Shown: piece after piece, positions 45,857 through 57,639 of the stretch
Layout of the letters: each line of letters begins with the position of its first letter
Numbering within the stretch: the stretch's first letter is position 1
Assembly: GCA_023213315.1 (NCBI GenBank)
Contig: JAKCPI010016545.1
Coordinates: 1-64,000 of the forward strand
Direction of reading: 5' to 3'
Length of the DNA stretch: 64,000 bases
Origin: Euborellia annulipes
Taxonomy: Eukaryota > Arthropoda > Insecta > Dermaptera > Anisolabididae
Program-made: the position numbers and the translations under genes
Notes under the pieces: model-generated
Databases searched by the model: none
Told to the model about the DNA's origin: nothing
Seen by the model: the letters and a program-made list of their open reading frames with translations, nothing else

Positions 45857-46149
45857 GATTTATTGTCCCCTCAATGTCGAGAGTAAATCGTACAAATTTG
45901 TAGAGATTCAAGATGGGAAGCGTTGATCACGCGGGCGTTTTTTTAAGGTGTCGCCTTGTTTACCAACGAACGGGCACTCGCGGAATATTTTATATACATT
46001 CATAAGACGATGAATATATGTATATATATTTATATCTATAAATAAATATATATAGATATATATATGTTATATTATAAAACCGAGGGGTTTGGGTGAGGGG
46101 TCACAATTTGGTCAGTAGTGGGCGGGCGATGGATGACCAGCAGACAATC

Positions 46150-49100
46150 TTAGCTGCTCGTAGATGCCATTGGTGAGGCGGGACTAAGAGGACTCCTTGA
46201 TGAGTCTCGGACACATCCATTGAGCGTGATGACGAGTTTTCGAGAACCGGCATGATCACGATGTTCGCATAACCAGATACCTTGCCATGTCCCAAGATTT
46301 AGCTTGCCGTCCGTAATTGGGATTGTAAGTGAGGAGCCCAAAAAACATGCTTTCACGTGCGCTGGCTAAAAACAAAAAACAAACAAACAGGAATTAATTA
46401 AATTTAGAAGAAAAATTATATATAATTACAAGTAAAAAGCGATGCAAATTGCAAATAATTAATTAATAAATAAAGAAAAAAAAATGTTAGATATTGCTAT
46501 TAAATATTTATTAATTCATATATCCGAAAAAATAAGGATGTGCCGCCGGGAATCGAACCACGGATCCTCCGATTTGTACTCAGAGTGCCCTACCACTGGG
46601 CCACAGCACGACATTCGGATATATGAAGTTCATTTATGAACTCAGTTGGAAAGCAACTTTCGTCATCAGAAGAAATGGACTCAAGTTCGGCGCCACAAAT
46701 TTCTCCTTCGACCAGGTGCAATCCAGATGGACTAATTGAGGAGAGCTCAATTTTAATTAATTAATAAATAAGAAATTATATATAATTTCTTATTTATTAG
46801 TTAGATATTGCCTCAAAATGTATTAAAATAATAGGTTTAAGTACTTAGGTACTGAAGTGACGGAAGAATGAAAGAGAAGAGAAGAAGTATGCATTGAAAA
46901 AGAAAAGAATTTTGACAATATAATAGGTTTGAGAAAAATATTGGTAAAATATCCATTGTCATAAAACCTGGTGTGACTGGTCGCACGGCATAAAAAGTAA
47001 AAAAAGTCAAAATTTCCATAGTCTCTAGGTAAATGTTGACTGCTTGAAATAAACTAGTTATTTTTCAAAATTTAAATTTTCATATTTGGATATTTTATAC
47101 ATGATAGAGAATCCTAAATAAATACAAAATTTCATATGAATTGGAAAATTTTTTTTTAAATGTGTAAAAAGTTTTAAAGGGGACCCCCTTTTGAATCGAA
47201 ATTTACATGCAAATCCCCATAGGGATTAACAATGGCTCTATGGAAGGAAGGGCCGAAAAATGAATTTGAAAAATCTGAAATACACCAGTGAAGTGTACTT
47301 CAAACAATTTTCACGAAAAATTTTACTTATATACTTTTTGAAGATCATCTAAAAAATAGTTGATTTATGAATTTTAATCAAAATGAATTTTGAGAAATTC
47401 GAAAAAAACTGAAAAAGTACATCAGTAAAGTACTAGTGCTTTTTGACCAATTTTGTTCAAAAGCTTATTTTCCTGCCTTAGGGGGGTGCCTAACTTGAAT
47501 ATAAAATTTCAACAGACTCACAGACCAATTTGCGGACCCACTTTTTTGGACTCAGGGGATCTCAAAACATGTAAATCCCATCAAAATCGCGACATTGAAT
47601 TTTTGACATGATCGCAATACTTTCTCTCTATATATTTCACATATATATAGGGTAAGAGAAAATAAAAAAGATCTATATTCAAAGAATTTTTTAAATTAAT
47701 TTTCAAATAAAGTTTCTCTTCTTTGCTTAGACATTAATATTTTAACTTGCAAAGTTTATTAAAAATGGAATAAATAAGTATGCGGGGGTCGAAGTTCATT
47801 AATTATTTGTCTCTGAAATTAAAAAAAAAAAAATTTACTGACATAACATCACCCTTTACGCTCTCTGATTAAATATTTACTCAAGATTCATATGACCTTG
47901 GCTATTTTTTTTAAATACAGAATTGCATTTATATTATAAAATAGCTTTTTTTTATGAATGATTTGTAACATGGAATATTTGATTGTATTTAAATCGAATC
48001 GTTGTAAAATGATTTCTATTTATAATGCTTCAAGAAAGTAGGTCAATAAGTCAAATAAATTAAACCACGAAATTTATAAATTTTCAGTTATCTTATTAAT
48101 GAGGATTCTGTATGGCAAAAAAAGGTGAAGGAATTTTAGCTTTTTTTCATTTATTTAGAGCATAAAAAAAGAGAATATTTCATAAAAAAGGGCGTTAATT
48201 TTTTCATTAAATAATAACAAGCAGCTCAAGTAAAGTGGGAAGAGGTTACGGCATAAATAAATTAAACAGTGTTCTTTCCAGTATATTTTTGCCAGGTTAA
48301 TTTTAATGATTGGCAAAAAAAATGATTAAAGATTTCAGGTTTAGAATAAATTGATGGAACGAAAAAAAAATTATTTAAATTACATTTAAACTGTCAATTG
48401 ATTAAGATTAATGTACATGTAAAAGCCATGCGTATTAGAAAAAAAAACACATCAATCAAGACAATGTTAACAGAACATGAATATAAACAAAAAGAGGTGT
48501 TGAAAGGCAGCAAAAAAATAGATACAAAAATTTTTTTTGTCTAAACTAATAAATTGTTAAAATAATTAAAAGTAAACTCAAGGTTTAGATTAAAAAAAGG
48601 AGTTTTATTTGGTTTATGTTAATACATCATCATCAGAACCTTATTACAAACTGAATGTAACTGTTCTGATGATGAAGTTTTAACATTGAAATGTACATAA
48701 ACCAAATAAAACTCCTTTTTTTAAACTAGTGTTTATATTTAATTATTATAATATTATTAAATTATTTTAATTTTAAAAATGATTAAACTAGTTTAGGTTA
48801 TATAATACCCAAGTGTCTTGAAGAAGACAAAGTGTGAGACGAAATATGAACAATTTTATAAAAAAAAAGTGGTATTTTTTGTGCTTATTTTATCAAATAT
48901 TTAAGCTCCCTTCAATCACTTCTTTTTCTAGTATAAATGAATATATTAACCCAGCTGAAGATTATTTGACAAGTAATTGTAATGGATTTCTAATTTTTCA
49001 GCAAGTGTCTATTATTATTAGTCCCTTTTTGTGTAAATTAAAAATAAGAATCATATCATTTTTTAAAAGGTTCTATGCTCTCTTAAAATAATTTGTTATC

Positions 49101-52100
49101 AAAATTTCATTAATCAATATTGATTATATTAACAATGGAGTGTCAATTTTAATTTATATAATCTAAAAAATTCATCTTAGGCAGTAGTTTAAACATTTTT
49201 AAATTTAATAGTCTTTGATTTAATAATCATTAAAGTAAACACAGCTTTAGTTAAAAAAAAGAAGTTTTATTGGTTTATATACATTTCGATGTTAAAACAT
49301 AATCAGAACCTTATTACAAACTGAGTTTGTATCATCATCATCAGAACCTTATTACAAACTGAGTTTGTATCATCATCATCAGAACCTTATTACAAACTGA
49401 GTTTGTATCATCATCAGAACTAATAAGGTTCTGATGATGATGTTTTAATATAGAAATGTACATAAACCAAATAAAACTCCTTTTTTTAAACTAAACCTAG
49501 TGTTTACTTTTAATTATTATTATTTTAATTTTAATAATAAAAAATGGTTTAATCATATATTTATAATATTTTTGTTTCTTCTTTTCTTTGTTTAAACGGA
49601 GGATATTTAATAAGGGAACCTTTTTCAATTCTTTAACAAAAAAACTGCCAATGAATAAAATCAAAATTGATAAGAAATTTTCATAAATGAAATTCTTATC
49701 AAAAATTAGCTCGATTTGTATTTTGAATGAATTTTTTACACAAAAGAGAACCAATAATAATAATAATAATAATTTGTTGAAAAAATGAAAATTCAATAGT
49801 ATCACTTTTCTAAAGTGGGTTAATATACGCATATAAACATTGCTTATTTTAGATGTGGAAAAAGTCAGATGTTTGTGTCCACCAGACCAAAAAAAAATCT
49901 CTGGGGAGAACACTGTATTAATTGATATAAAAATTTTTTCTTCCACCAAAATATTAAAGAATTTAATCCTTTATCCAATATTTTTCTCTCCTGCTCTGGT
50001 TAAATTTTATTCATAAAAATATTTATTGACGTCTATCAAAAAAGTAGCGAGTTGTATATACTCAGCCTAAATGCTTCATTAATAAAAAAAATCATGCAAA
50101 AGCATGCTCTTTCTAAGTGATCCATCAAACAGCAATCAAGGGGGGAAATTAAATAATGGTGTAAATAAAATATACATTGGACAATTTAGCATCATGCAAA
50201 GTTTTTAATCTAAAGCTGTCAGTGAATAGGGGAAAAACAAATTAGCCGGGAGGAAAATAAATGGATTTATTTATAGTCACAAAATCCAAGTTCTAAACTG
50301 AATTAGTATATGCAAAAGGTCAATTTGTCATCATTATTTTTTTTTCCAAGTTTTTGTCTAATTGAAGTATATTGCCCTTTAAACATTGTCTTATTTTCAG
50401 AGTATGTTAAAAATTTTTTCATTATTTGCTGATTCCCAGAGCGTTTTTATTATGAAATCATATCTTAGATTTCATTTAACTGCTTTAGTAGAGAAAAAAA
50501 TTTTATCTTTAGGCATAAAAAATAGATATGAGAATTTAAATATTATTTTAATCTCTGACATAATCAAATTCGTTCCCAAAAAATATATTTTTTTTCTTGT
50601 TAACTGAGGCAGTTTTATATAATAAAAAGATGAAAGGCGGTCTCCTGTATTTGTAGATATTTCTACATTTACAGAATGCCTTATTCCTATTTTTTTTAAT
50701 TTAAAATTGACGAGTTCTGGGAAGAATTTTATAATGACAAAAATGATTATTATAATGAAACTAAATTAAATTCTTGATATGTTGATTTTTTGTAGTTTCT
50801 TCTTTGGCTGTCTGTTAAAGACTGAATTAATTAAATTTTTTTGTTCTTTGACAGGCGCTACTGTTTCACCATAAAGATTTGGATATCAACATATCAAAAA
50901 TTTAATATGAAAGTTGAACCTTCATCCATAAATTAGGAAACTAAATTAACTAACCATATCATCTGGTCCTTCACAAGAATGTCTATATGGAAGTCCCTGG
51001 AAAAAATAATAAAAATAAGCATTAATATTTTTATTAAACCAAATAAAAAATTTTTCACTAATTAAAAAAAAAAAAAAACTTACTTCAGGCACTATTTTAT
51101 TTAACATCATTTCCATATCATCCCTGAAAAAAGAAATAAAAATTGATTAATTAAACATATTAAAATTCAAGATTTTTCTAAAAAAATTGTATATTAAAAA
51201 ATCTCCGTTTGCCGGTTGTTAATATAGTATTAATCTCCTGTTATAGTACATGCAATAAAATTTTTTCATGCTCCATTACAAATGTATTTAAGACAGCACC
51301 TTAAATTTGAAAAAAGTTTTAATAAAAAAAAAAAATATGACAATTTGTGAAGGATTAAATATTTAAAAAGTGCTATTTAAAATTTTCAATTTTTCAATTT
51401 TGATTTTAATAAATAATAAAATATTAAATAGATTAAATCGATAAGAGAACTTAATTAAATAGACGTCTGATGAATCTAATTATATATTTAATTCTATAAG
51501 CATATATCTATATCTACATATGTAGAGTCAAAGGTAATATATAATATATAGATATAGATATGAATATATTATGTAAATATAAATAGATATAAATATAGAT
51601 ACACTTTATATAAAACTGATGCTACAAAAAAAGAATTGAATATATGCATTTAGAATTTAAAAATGATTAAAAGTTTTATTAATGAAATCATTGTTAAATT
51701 CTGAAATAAAGCGCAGTGGCGAATTTTTTTAGATTTTTAAACCTGTTTAATATTATTTATTAATAACGACGATTATAAAAAAAAATTTGAATTCTGAAAA
51801 TATAAACAGAACCACTGTGCAAAAAAATGTATTTTATAATCTTGCGTAATTTGCTTAATCACAAATAGGCCAAATTTTGTTTAATTCCGACTAGTTGGCT
51901 TTTTAACGTTCTGCAATGACGATCAGTAAAATAGAAAAGCACTTGTGATATAATTTATGATCCTACTCTTATCTAAACTACAAAGTGACCTAGATCTAAT
52001 AGAGCTAAAGAGTTATAATGGTAGAAGAATCAATGCAATAAATCCCTACACAAAGTGGAAGAAAAAGCTGTTTCGTTTTGTAAAAAATACGCTATCTTTT

Positions 52101-52996
52101 TAACAAATTTACAATATGAAAAGACATTTGAAAATAACATGATACAATAAAGTAGATACAATAATATTTAAATGCTAGTTAAAACATGATAATCAAGAAG
52201 CAAACATTTTTTTTTTTTAATTTAGAATTTCGATGAGAATGTTTTTTTTTTTTTTTCTTTTCTGGATTATTTCTTTTTTTTTTTCTTTTTATTGTTAAAT
52301 TGCATGCAAAGAATTATTTAATATTTAGTGACTATGCATGATTAAGCAAAATTAGTCAGAAGTCTATGTGCGCACAAAACAGCTAGAAAATTCGAATTCA
52401 AAATCTGATGACGCTTTGATTTTTGTCCAAGTCACCAAATCTACAGAGCAAAATAAAATAAAATGATCGAATATTGCCAAATACTAAGAAAAATGTACAC
52501 GGTGGACCTATATCCTATTGAATGCTAAAAAATGCTACCTACCTAGCAACCTGTCTACTCCAACATGGTACAGTACACATCTATATTTAGAAATTTCCAG
52601 TTACAGATAGGGGTGCCAAAAAGGGGTGGGTAAAGAGGGATTTTTAAAAATATACAAATTCAAATTTTAAAGAAATATATAAGGGATAATAATAATAATA
52701 GTCCTGTACCTATCTGCAACTGAAGTGAATGCAAATTAGAAATCTCGCTACAACCTATTTTTTATAATTGATATAACATACTTTTTTCATGACAGACACA
52801 AAGAACTGAAGACCATGCCTGGGAAATAAGTTACACTCAAAAGTCAAAGTCACAAGGATTACCATTAGTATTTTTCCTTTTTTCCCAGATAAGATCTTTA
52901 GAGATGTTGAGTAGCTTAAATGCTGAAAATGTAGTAATCGTCGTGTATTTACCAATATAACTTTACATGGATTTAGATAATATTAGTAATATTATT

Positions 52997-53043
<47 letters not shown>

Positions 53044-54961
53044 AAATGGTGAAATATAATTTTATTATAATATTAATTCTAGTAATGTTAGATTGGTAAA
53101 ATTAAAAGTTAAATACCGTCAAATAAATAATCTAAAAATATATATAAACATATATATATATATAAATATATACATATGTGTATATTTAATAGGAATTTTT
53201 TGTAAAATTAAAACTATTCATTATATTTGAGTCTAATTAAGTTAAAATTGACAAAATTAAGAATCTGCAATAAAATATTGATATTTAACAATTTAGTGTT
53301 TTATTTAATTAGATCAAATTAAATAGGATAATTATTATAATAACAAGTTAAATAATATTATATAAATATATATATGATAAATTAAATGTGTAATATTTCA
53401 AAAATTCATCTAAAGATAATAGAATAGTTTCATTTCAATTTTCTAATTTGATTGATGGTATGATTGTACTCTAAATATATATTTAATAAAAACACATATC
53501 TATACATTTATAGATATATATTTAAAAGCTAGTATTATTGCAAATCCTAAAAAAATGAATTAGAAACGATAATTTAAAAAAAGCGATTTTGTGAAATGAA
53601 ACTAGAAATTTTAGATATATATTTTTTTAAGAAATATAAATATTTGTATACACATATGAATATACATATATTGAGATTATTTAACTTGTTATTGAATGTA
53701 TTCTCTATTAAAATATTTATGGAGTAATGTAGTTAAAGAATTTATGTATATATATATATTTATATGAAAAAATAGTTACCTAACATCAGGATCCCAACTT
53801 TCGTTTAAAGCTAAACTTGCAGAGGTGTGAAGTACTGAAAAAAAAAAAAAAATAATTTCATTAATATTATAAATAAAAAACTTTTTACTACATGGGGGTT
53901 CGAAAAGTCAATTTTTGGCTTTGAAAGAATTTTGTATCATATTTATGTGCCTGGTTTGAGTTTGGCAGCTTCCATATAGCCTAAATAATTTGAAACTAAG
54001 ATTTTAATATAGATAAGGTATATGTGAAAATAATGAATTTATATTATAAATTTATATATTAATAAAAAGAAATGTCATTTTCATATAGCTCTACTATGAT
54101 TATCAAAATAAAACGAATCGAAGCCCTTTAAGTAGTGATCGCTTTGGAAAGGTGTGTTGATATTTATTTAATATAAATGTCAAATGATTTATTCGACCCC
54201 AATTTTCTTTTCAAAAAGTGTCAGGCTGCGCGAAGGGCCGGTTTATTTGCCCTTTCGGTTGCATTCGCAAATCACGTGAATGATAAGACAAAATACAACC
54301 ACAAAGATAGATTAATAGATTGAATAAATTACCGATTATATAAAATTTATTGGGCTAAGGTCATGAAATAGATAACCATAACGTTTTTTATTAAATAATA
54401 AGAATATTCGGTTAATTAATTTATTAGCTTTCATAAGATTAAATAAATTTTTCTCAGAGTAGGAGATCCAAAATAAAAAGCTTGGCAAAAGTGGATTCGT
54501 TATGTAAGAGGGGCCTCGAACAAATAAATTATCGTTATAATTTCTCAATTAAGAAACAATTATTTACCAGGTTTTTCAAATAATAAGACTAGTGTATTAT
54601 ATAAATAATTTATTGTCTTATCTCTCTTTCAAAGTATCCACAAGCAATATCTAATTAAAATTCCGCTGTGTATAGTCAAAATTGAAATGTTGGTATTTAT
54701 TTATTTATCTTTTAATTAAATTGAAATGGATTATCATTAACTTAACCTAAGATATTAAGTATGAATGAAATGACGTGAATATGAATAAAGTGAAATCTTA
54801 CTTTGTACGTGGAACAGGCCAATTGAAAATTGACATATTTCTGGCATTTGTCTTAAAATTTCTTCAGTCACTAAATGAACACCTCTATGTTGAGGTCTTA
54901 AATTGATTTTCCTTTGAAACCACGCGGAACCGATCTGTATTCCTCTATTAGATGAAGCCAT
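46150..54961 (-). CDS. YjbQ/UPF0047 family protein, five exons
   Basis: Exons: 54961-54802, 53834-53780, 51123-51084, 50996-50955, 46365-46150. All introns are GT-AG and phases agree (1, 2, 0, 0), giving 170 residues. Start is ATG in AACATGG context. Landmarks in order: WFQRKINLRPQHRGVHLVT, EEILRQMPE, GLFHVQILHTSASLALNE, DPDVRDDMEMMLNKIVPE, YRH..EGPDDMPAHVKACFLG, SLTIPITDGKLNLGTWQG, IWLCEHRDH and a terminal LVITLNG. These match YjbQ (about 140 residues in bacteria), a compact fold for which E. coli YjbQ has weak thiamine-phosphate synthase activity; the physiological role is unclear. The conserved HTSASL and GTWQGIWLCEHRD segments are intact. Odd points: a 13-residue N-terminal leader and a 21-residue Ser/Pro-rich tail after LNG absent from bacterial members. 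Intron 4 (4.6 kb) is full of repeats. It is divergent from MRPS21. Confidence 0.93.
46515..46640 (-). mobile_element. tRNA-like SINE head with flanking inverted repeat
   Basis: Minus strand 46614-46541 folds roughly like a tRNA: acceptor GTGCTGT/GCGGCAC (two G-U pairs), box A GGCCCAGTGGTAGGGC, anticodon stem TCTGA/TCGGA with loop GTACAAA, box B GGTTCGATTCC. The T stem has two mismatches and the apparent anticodon ACA is not used in normal tRNAs. TTCATATATCCGA and TCGGATATATGAA flank it inverted. A SINE or tRNA pseudogene in intron 4 of the YjbQ-type gene. Confidence 0.6.
46970..47665. repeat. Longest copy of the GTGTGACTGGTCGCAC repeat family
   Basis: Runs from GGTGTGACTGGTCGCACGGC through TTTTGAGAAATTCGAAAAAA, CCTAACTTGAATATAAAATT, ACCAATTTGCGGACCCACTT, CATTGAATTTTTGACATGAT to the CTTTCTCT/AGAGAAAA hairpin at 47620-47660. 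It defines the body of about 690 bp for the copies at 5960, 26236 and 31745. No ORF and no obvious TIR, so the superfamily is open. Confidence 0.75.
47666..48570. other. AT-rich part of YjbQ-gene intron 4
   Basis: No element or RNA recognised. Confidence 0.4.
48571..48740. mobile_element. Foldback repeat with hammerhead-like motif
   Basis: AAAGGAGTTTTATTTGGTTTATGT on the left is inverted on the right (ACATAAACCAAATAAAACTCC). The right arm carries CTGATGA at 48666-48672, GAAA at 48688-48691, palindrome TGTACA and AACC, then AATAAAA and AACTAGTGTTTA. The left arm has lost the GAAA box. Confidence 0.6.
49230..49508. mobile_element. Foldback repeat with hammerhead-like motif and internal triplication
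   Basis: Same family as 48571-48740 (AGTAAACAC...AGTGTTTACT outer ends, GGTTTATATACATTTCGATG / ACATAAACCAAATAAAACTC arms). The core holds three tandem units of 42 bp (ATCATCATCAGAACCTTATT, ACAAACTGAGTTTGT). The right hammerhead-like motif is 49427-49468: stem I GGTT/AACC, CTGATGA, weak stem II, GAAA, TGTACA, TA. Confidence 0.65.
49427..49468 (+). ncRNA. Hammerhead-like motif with weak stem II
   Basis: Stem I GGTT (49427-49430)/AACC (49465-49468), CTGATGA 49431-49437, stem II only ATGTT/AATAT with a two-base loop, GAAA 49453-49456, stem III ATGT/ACAT, U-A at the cleavage position. Core boxes are conserved; the stem II spacing departs from the consensus. Confidence 0.4.
49509..50954. other. 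AT-rich part of YjbQ-gene intron 4
   Basis: Long minus and plus frames here are Lys/Ile/Phe/Leu-rich and not credible genes. TGTTGATATCCAAATC near 50877 and similar short palindromes occur. No other feature. Confidence 0.4.
51124..53779. other. YjbQ-gene intron 2, AT-rich
   Basis: TA and GA microsatellites at 53005-53045, ATATAGATATAGATAT-type tracts at 51500-51600. No nested gene recognised; 52755-52955 minus frame has no known domain. Confidence 0.45.
53835..54801. other. YjbQ-gene intron 1
   Basis: No repeat family recognised apart from A/T runs. A GC-richer patch at 54220-54280 is non-coding. Confidence 0.4.
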
Positions 54962-55894
54962 GTTGAACTTGGACAAGGAGGATATTTGATTTCAACTTCC
55001 AATTAAAACCAAAGTCTTTATAAAATTACCCATTGAAAGGATATTATCTAATTGTGAAATTTGGCCGAAATAAAACCATCAAATATATCTATCAAAAAAT
55101 TTTCTGAATATTTTATATACAGCTGCACATTTTTCACCACTGCAAAGGCTTGTGTTGAAAAAATAAACGCACTACGAAGCCTAAAATTTTTTTCTTAAGA
55201 TGAAATAATCTTTATTATAAAAGTCATTTAACTATTGTATTGAATAGTGACCAAATATAAAATGAATGCATTGTAAAATGTTTCATTGAGATTCTCACTA
55301 AGCACGGTAGTTAAATGAGCTGTAAAATGTAAAAGTCAAAGAAACAGGTTGGCCATCATTCAAACCAGGAAAAAAAAAATCAACAATAAAAACATTCATA
55401 GTTGTATAAATTAAATAAAAAACATTTATTTTTTAAAAATGCATAAATTTCATTTTTTTTTTAAATAAAATTTATATCTAACAAACGGAACAACATGTCG
55501 ATCTTATATTAGCCTATTATCATATTTTCGTCAAAGCCATCTTAATATAATTTTTTTCCTTATAAAAAGTGATCTTAATTTTTTAAAGTCTGCTTAAATA
55601 AATAAATAATTGAAAATATTATATGCTTGTACACAACTTGTACAGATAGAAAAAGTTTATTTTTCATACTTCGCATGCTTCTGATAGCCAATTAGATTTG
55701 TTTTTATATATTATAATATTTAATTTTATATAAAAATGTTATCTTTTTTTCTATTTAGATTTATTAATTAATTTTAAAATCCGTTAGATTGGTTATTATT
55801 AGCCTGCAAAGCAGCAAACATTTGTTGATAATTTCACATCATTACATATTTTTTGATTTGTTATTTAACTCAAATAAAATTTTTCATTATCAAA
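54962..55894. promoter_or_regulatory. Divergent promoter region between the YjbQ-type gene and MRPS21
   Basis: The two start codons face away from each other across 933 bp, and no other gene lies between. Both promoters and 5' UTRs must be here unless upstream non-coding exons exist. AT-rich; I see no specific factor site or CpG island. Confidence 0.5.
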
Positions 55895-57605
55895 ATGAAA
55901 CATCCACTTTTTCTTGCCCGGACGGTTTTTGTTAAAAACAACAATATCGAAGAGGCGTTTAGAATTTTAAATAGGTAAAATTAATTTTATTTTTTATAAT
56001 TAAAGTGATCAGATGTTTTAAAATGGAATGTGAAAAGTTTTTGGTTTTAAAAAAATTCCTCATTTTATTCGTTTATTTACACAAGAAAACATACATAAAT
56101 TAGAAAAAAAAAACAATATATTGTATCAATTAAATTAAATTATAAAAGTATATCTTTACATTTCGAGAAATGATGCCAAATTTGACATTTTGATGGATGA
56201 AGGTTTTCAAACTTTTTTCATCAAATCTTAATCCATACTAGAAGTCTTATTTAATTAATTAATATTTAATTAATTTTTTGTCTTAAATATTTTATTTTTC
56301 ATTGGATGATGAACCAGCTGGATTTGCCATTTAGATTATTCCTTATTTTGTTATATAAATCTTTATATATGTTAAAAAGAAAACACTATACATATCTCTA
56401 TTGAAAAAGGATATATATACGTAAGGGAATTATTTTTTTACTAGGAAATTCTGCTTTGATTCTAATTCCATTACAGACCTTCAAAGTAATCTCTCTTGGA
56501 CAAAATACAAAGATTGATTCCAGCGTTCAGTCCACTGTTGAAAACATTTCCTGAAGACCCTTTTTGATAGTCTGTTAGGTACATCCGAACTTTTGTTTAG
56601 CTCTCGATTACTTTGAAAATGACGACCCCGAAGCTATTTTTTCACTCCAGGAAATCGGCGGAAGTCACACGGAGCTAGGTCCGGTGAATAAGGTGGACGT
56701 GACATCACCGTAATGCCTAATTCAGTGATTGTTTCTTGAGTCCTGATGGTGCGATGTGCCGGTGCGTTATCCTGGTGAAGGATCCCATTTAAGCAAGATG
56801 TGGTCTTTTTGTTGCAATTTTCCTACTTAATGGCCCCTTCAATACTTCACAATAGTAATTCGGAGTAACAGTACAGTGAGGGTCAATATTAAGTCCCACC
56901 CATGCGTTTTCTACTTGTGATTATTTCATTGTTTTTATAAAAGAAAATGAAAATCTTTATTGGATATTGTCTGGGTTTGAACGATGAAAGTTTTCATTAA
57001 AAAATATATAATATTTTTTTAAAAACAATGAAATAATCACATGTAGAAAACGCATGGGTGGGCCTTTATAGAGAATACTTTGAAAGTCTGTTACTGAATT
57101 TGAATAAAAGTAAGCAGAATTTTTCTAGTAAAAAAATAATTCTATTTATTTTTTGGCACCCCCTTGTAAAAAAAGCCTTTTTTACTTCATATGGATGCTT
57201 AAGTAGCATTGATAAAATTCATTTTGGAACTTAGAAAATTTCTCTAAAAAAGTTTAAAGCCATTTATTTAATTCTCCCACCCATTTTGAGGATTCTGGTC
57301 ACTAAACATTTGATACTTTATATTGCTATTAAATTACTAATGAAAATATATATAGAATTTTAGGTAAAGAGGGTATTCTGGATCAATATAGAAGAACTAG
57401 ATACTATGAAAAACCCTTTCAGGTATTTATTTAATAAATTAAAAAAAAACAAAACATAATGAATTAAAATGTTTTATTTTATTTATAGAGAAGGCGACGA
57501 ATTAATTATGAAATATGTAAATCAATTTATGACGAAGATATGAATAGAAAAATTGAATTTGTATTAAGAAAAAATCGAGTAGATCCATTTCCTGCTGGAA
57601 ATTAA
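55895..57605 (+). CDS. MRPS21: Mitochondrial small-subunit ribosomal protein bS21m
   Basis: Three exons: 55895-55974, 57356-57422, 57489-57605, GT-AG introns in phases 2 and 0, giving 87 residues, the length of human MRPS21. The protein begins MKHPLFLARTVFVKNNNIEE and contains AFRILNR, then RRTRYYEKPFQRRRR, YEICKSIYDEDMNRKI and FVLRKNRVDPFP. The family signature RRxxYYEKPxxRR and the R/K-rich RKIxFxxRKNRxDP end are intact. It is a nucleus-encoded component of the mitochondrial 28S subunit and binds small-subunit rRNA through basic residues. AATAAA lies at 57632-57637. Intron 1 (1.38 kb) contains a mariner remnant and a MITE; the alternative acceptor AATTTTAG six bases downstream would break the frame, so 57356 is chosen. 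Confidence 0.95.
56500..56871 (-). pseudogene. Mariner transposase remnant in MRPS21 intron 1
   Basis: Minus strand reads LHQDNAPAHRT, TELGITVM, PPYSPDLAPCDF, KK, LRGRHFQSN and WTERWNQSLYF, the C-terminal half of a mariner transposase including the HxDNAPxH and YSPDLAP...D catalytic segments. In-frame stops and frame changes make it inactive. A TACAG MITE is inserted at its upstream edge. Confidence 0.85.
56872..57063. repeat. MITE, TACAGTGAGGG family, right end truncated
   Basis: TACAGTGAGGGTCAATATTA start, standard interior, ends AACGCATGGGTGGGCC without the final CCTCACTGTA. In MRPS21 intron 1. Confidence 0.88.
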
Positions 57606-57639
57606 AAAATATTTATATATTCTAGTGTTTAAATAAAAA

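Noticed and set aside
46541..46614. Functional tRNA gene on the minus strand
   Set aside because: Acceptor and anticodon arms fold, but the T stem has two mismatches, the anticodon would be ACA, and it is embedded in a repeat with inverted flanks. Called as SINE/pseudo-tRNA.
49497..49949. 150-codon minus-strand ORF as a gene
   Set aside because: Lys/Ile/Leu/Phe-rich with trinucleotide runs, begins in a repeat arm and lies inside an intron of the YjbQ-type gene.
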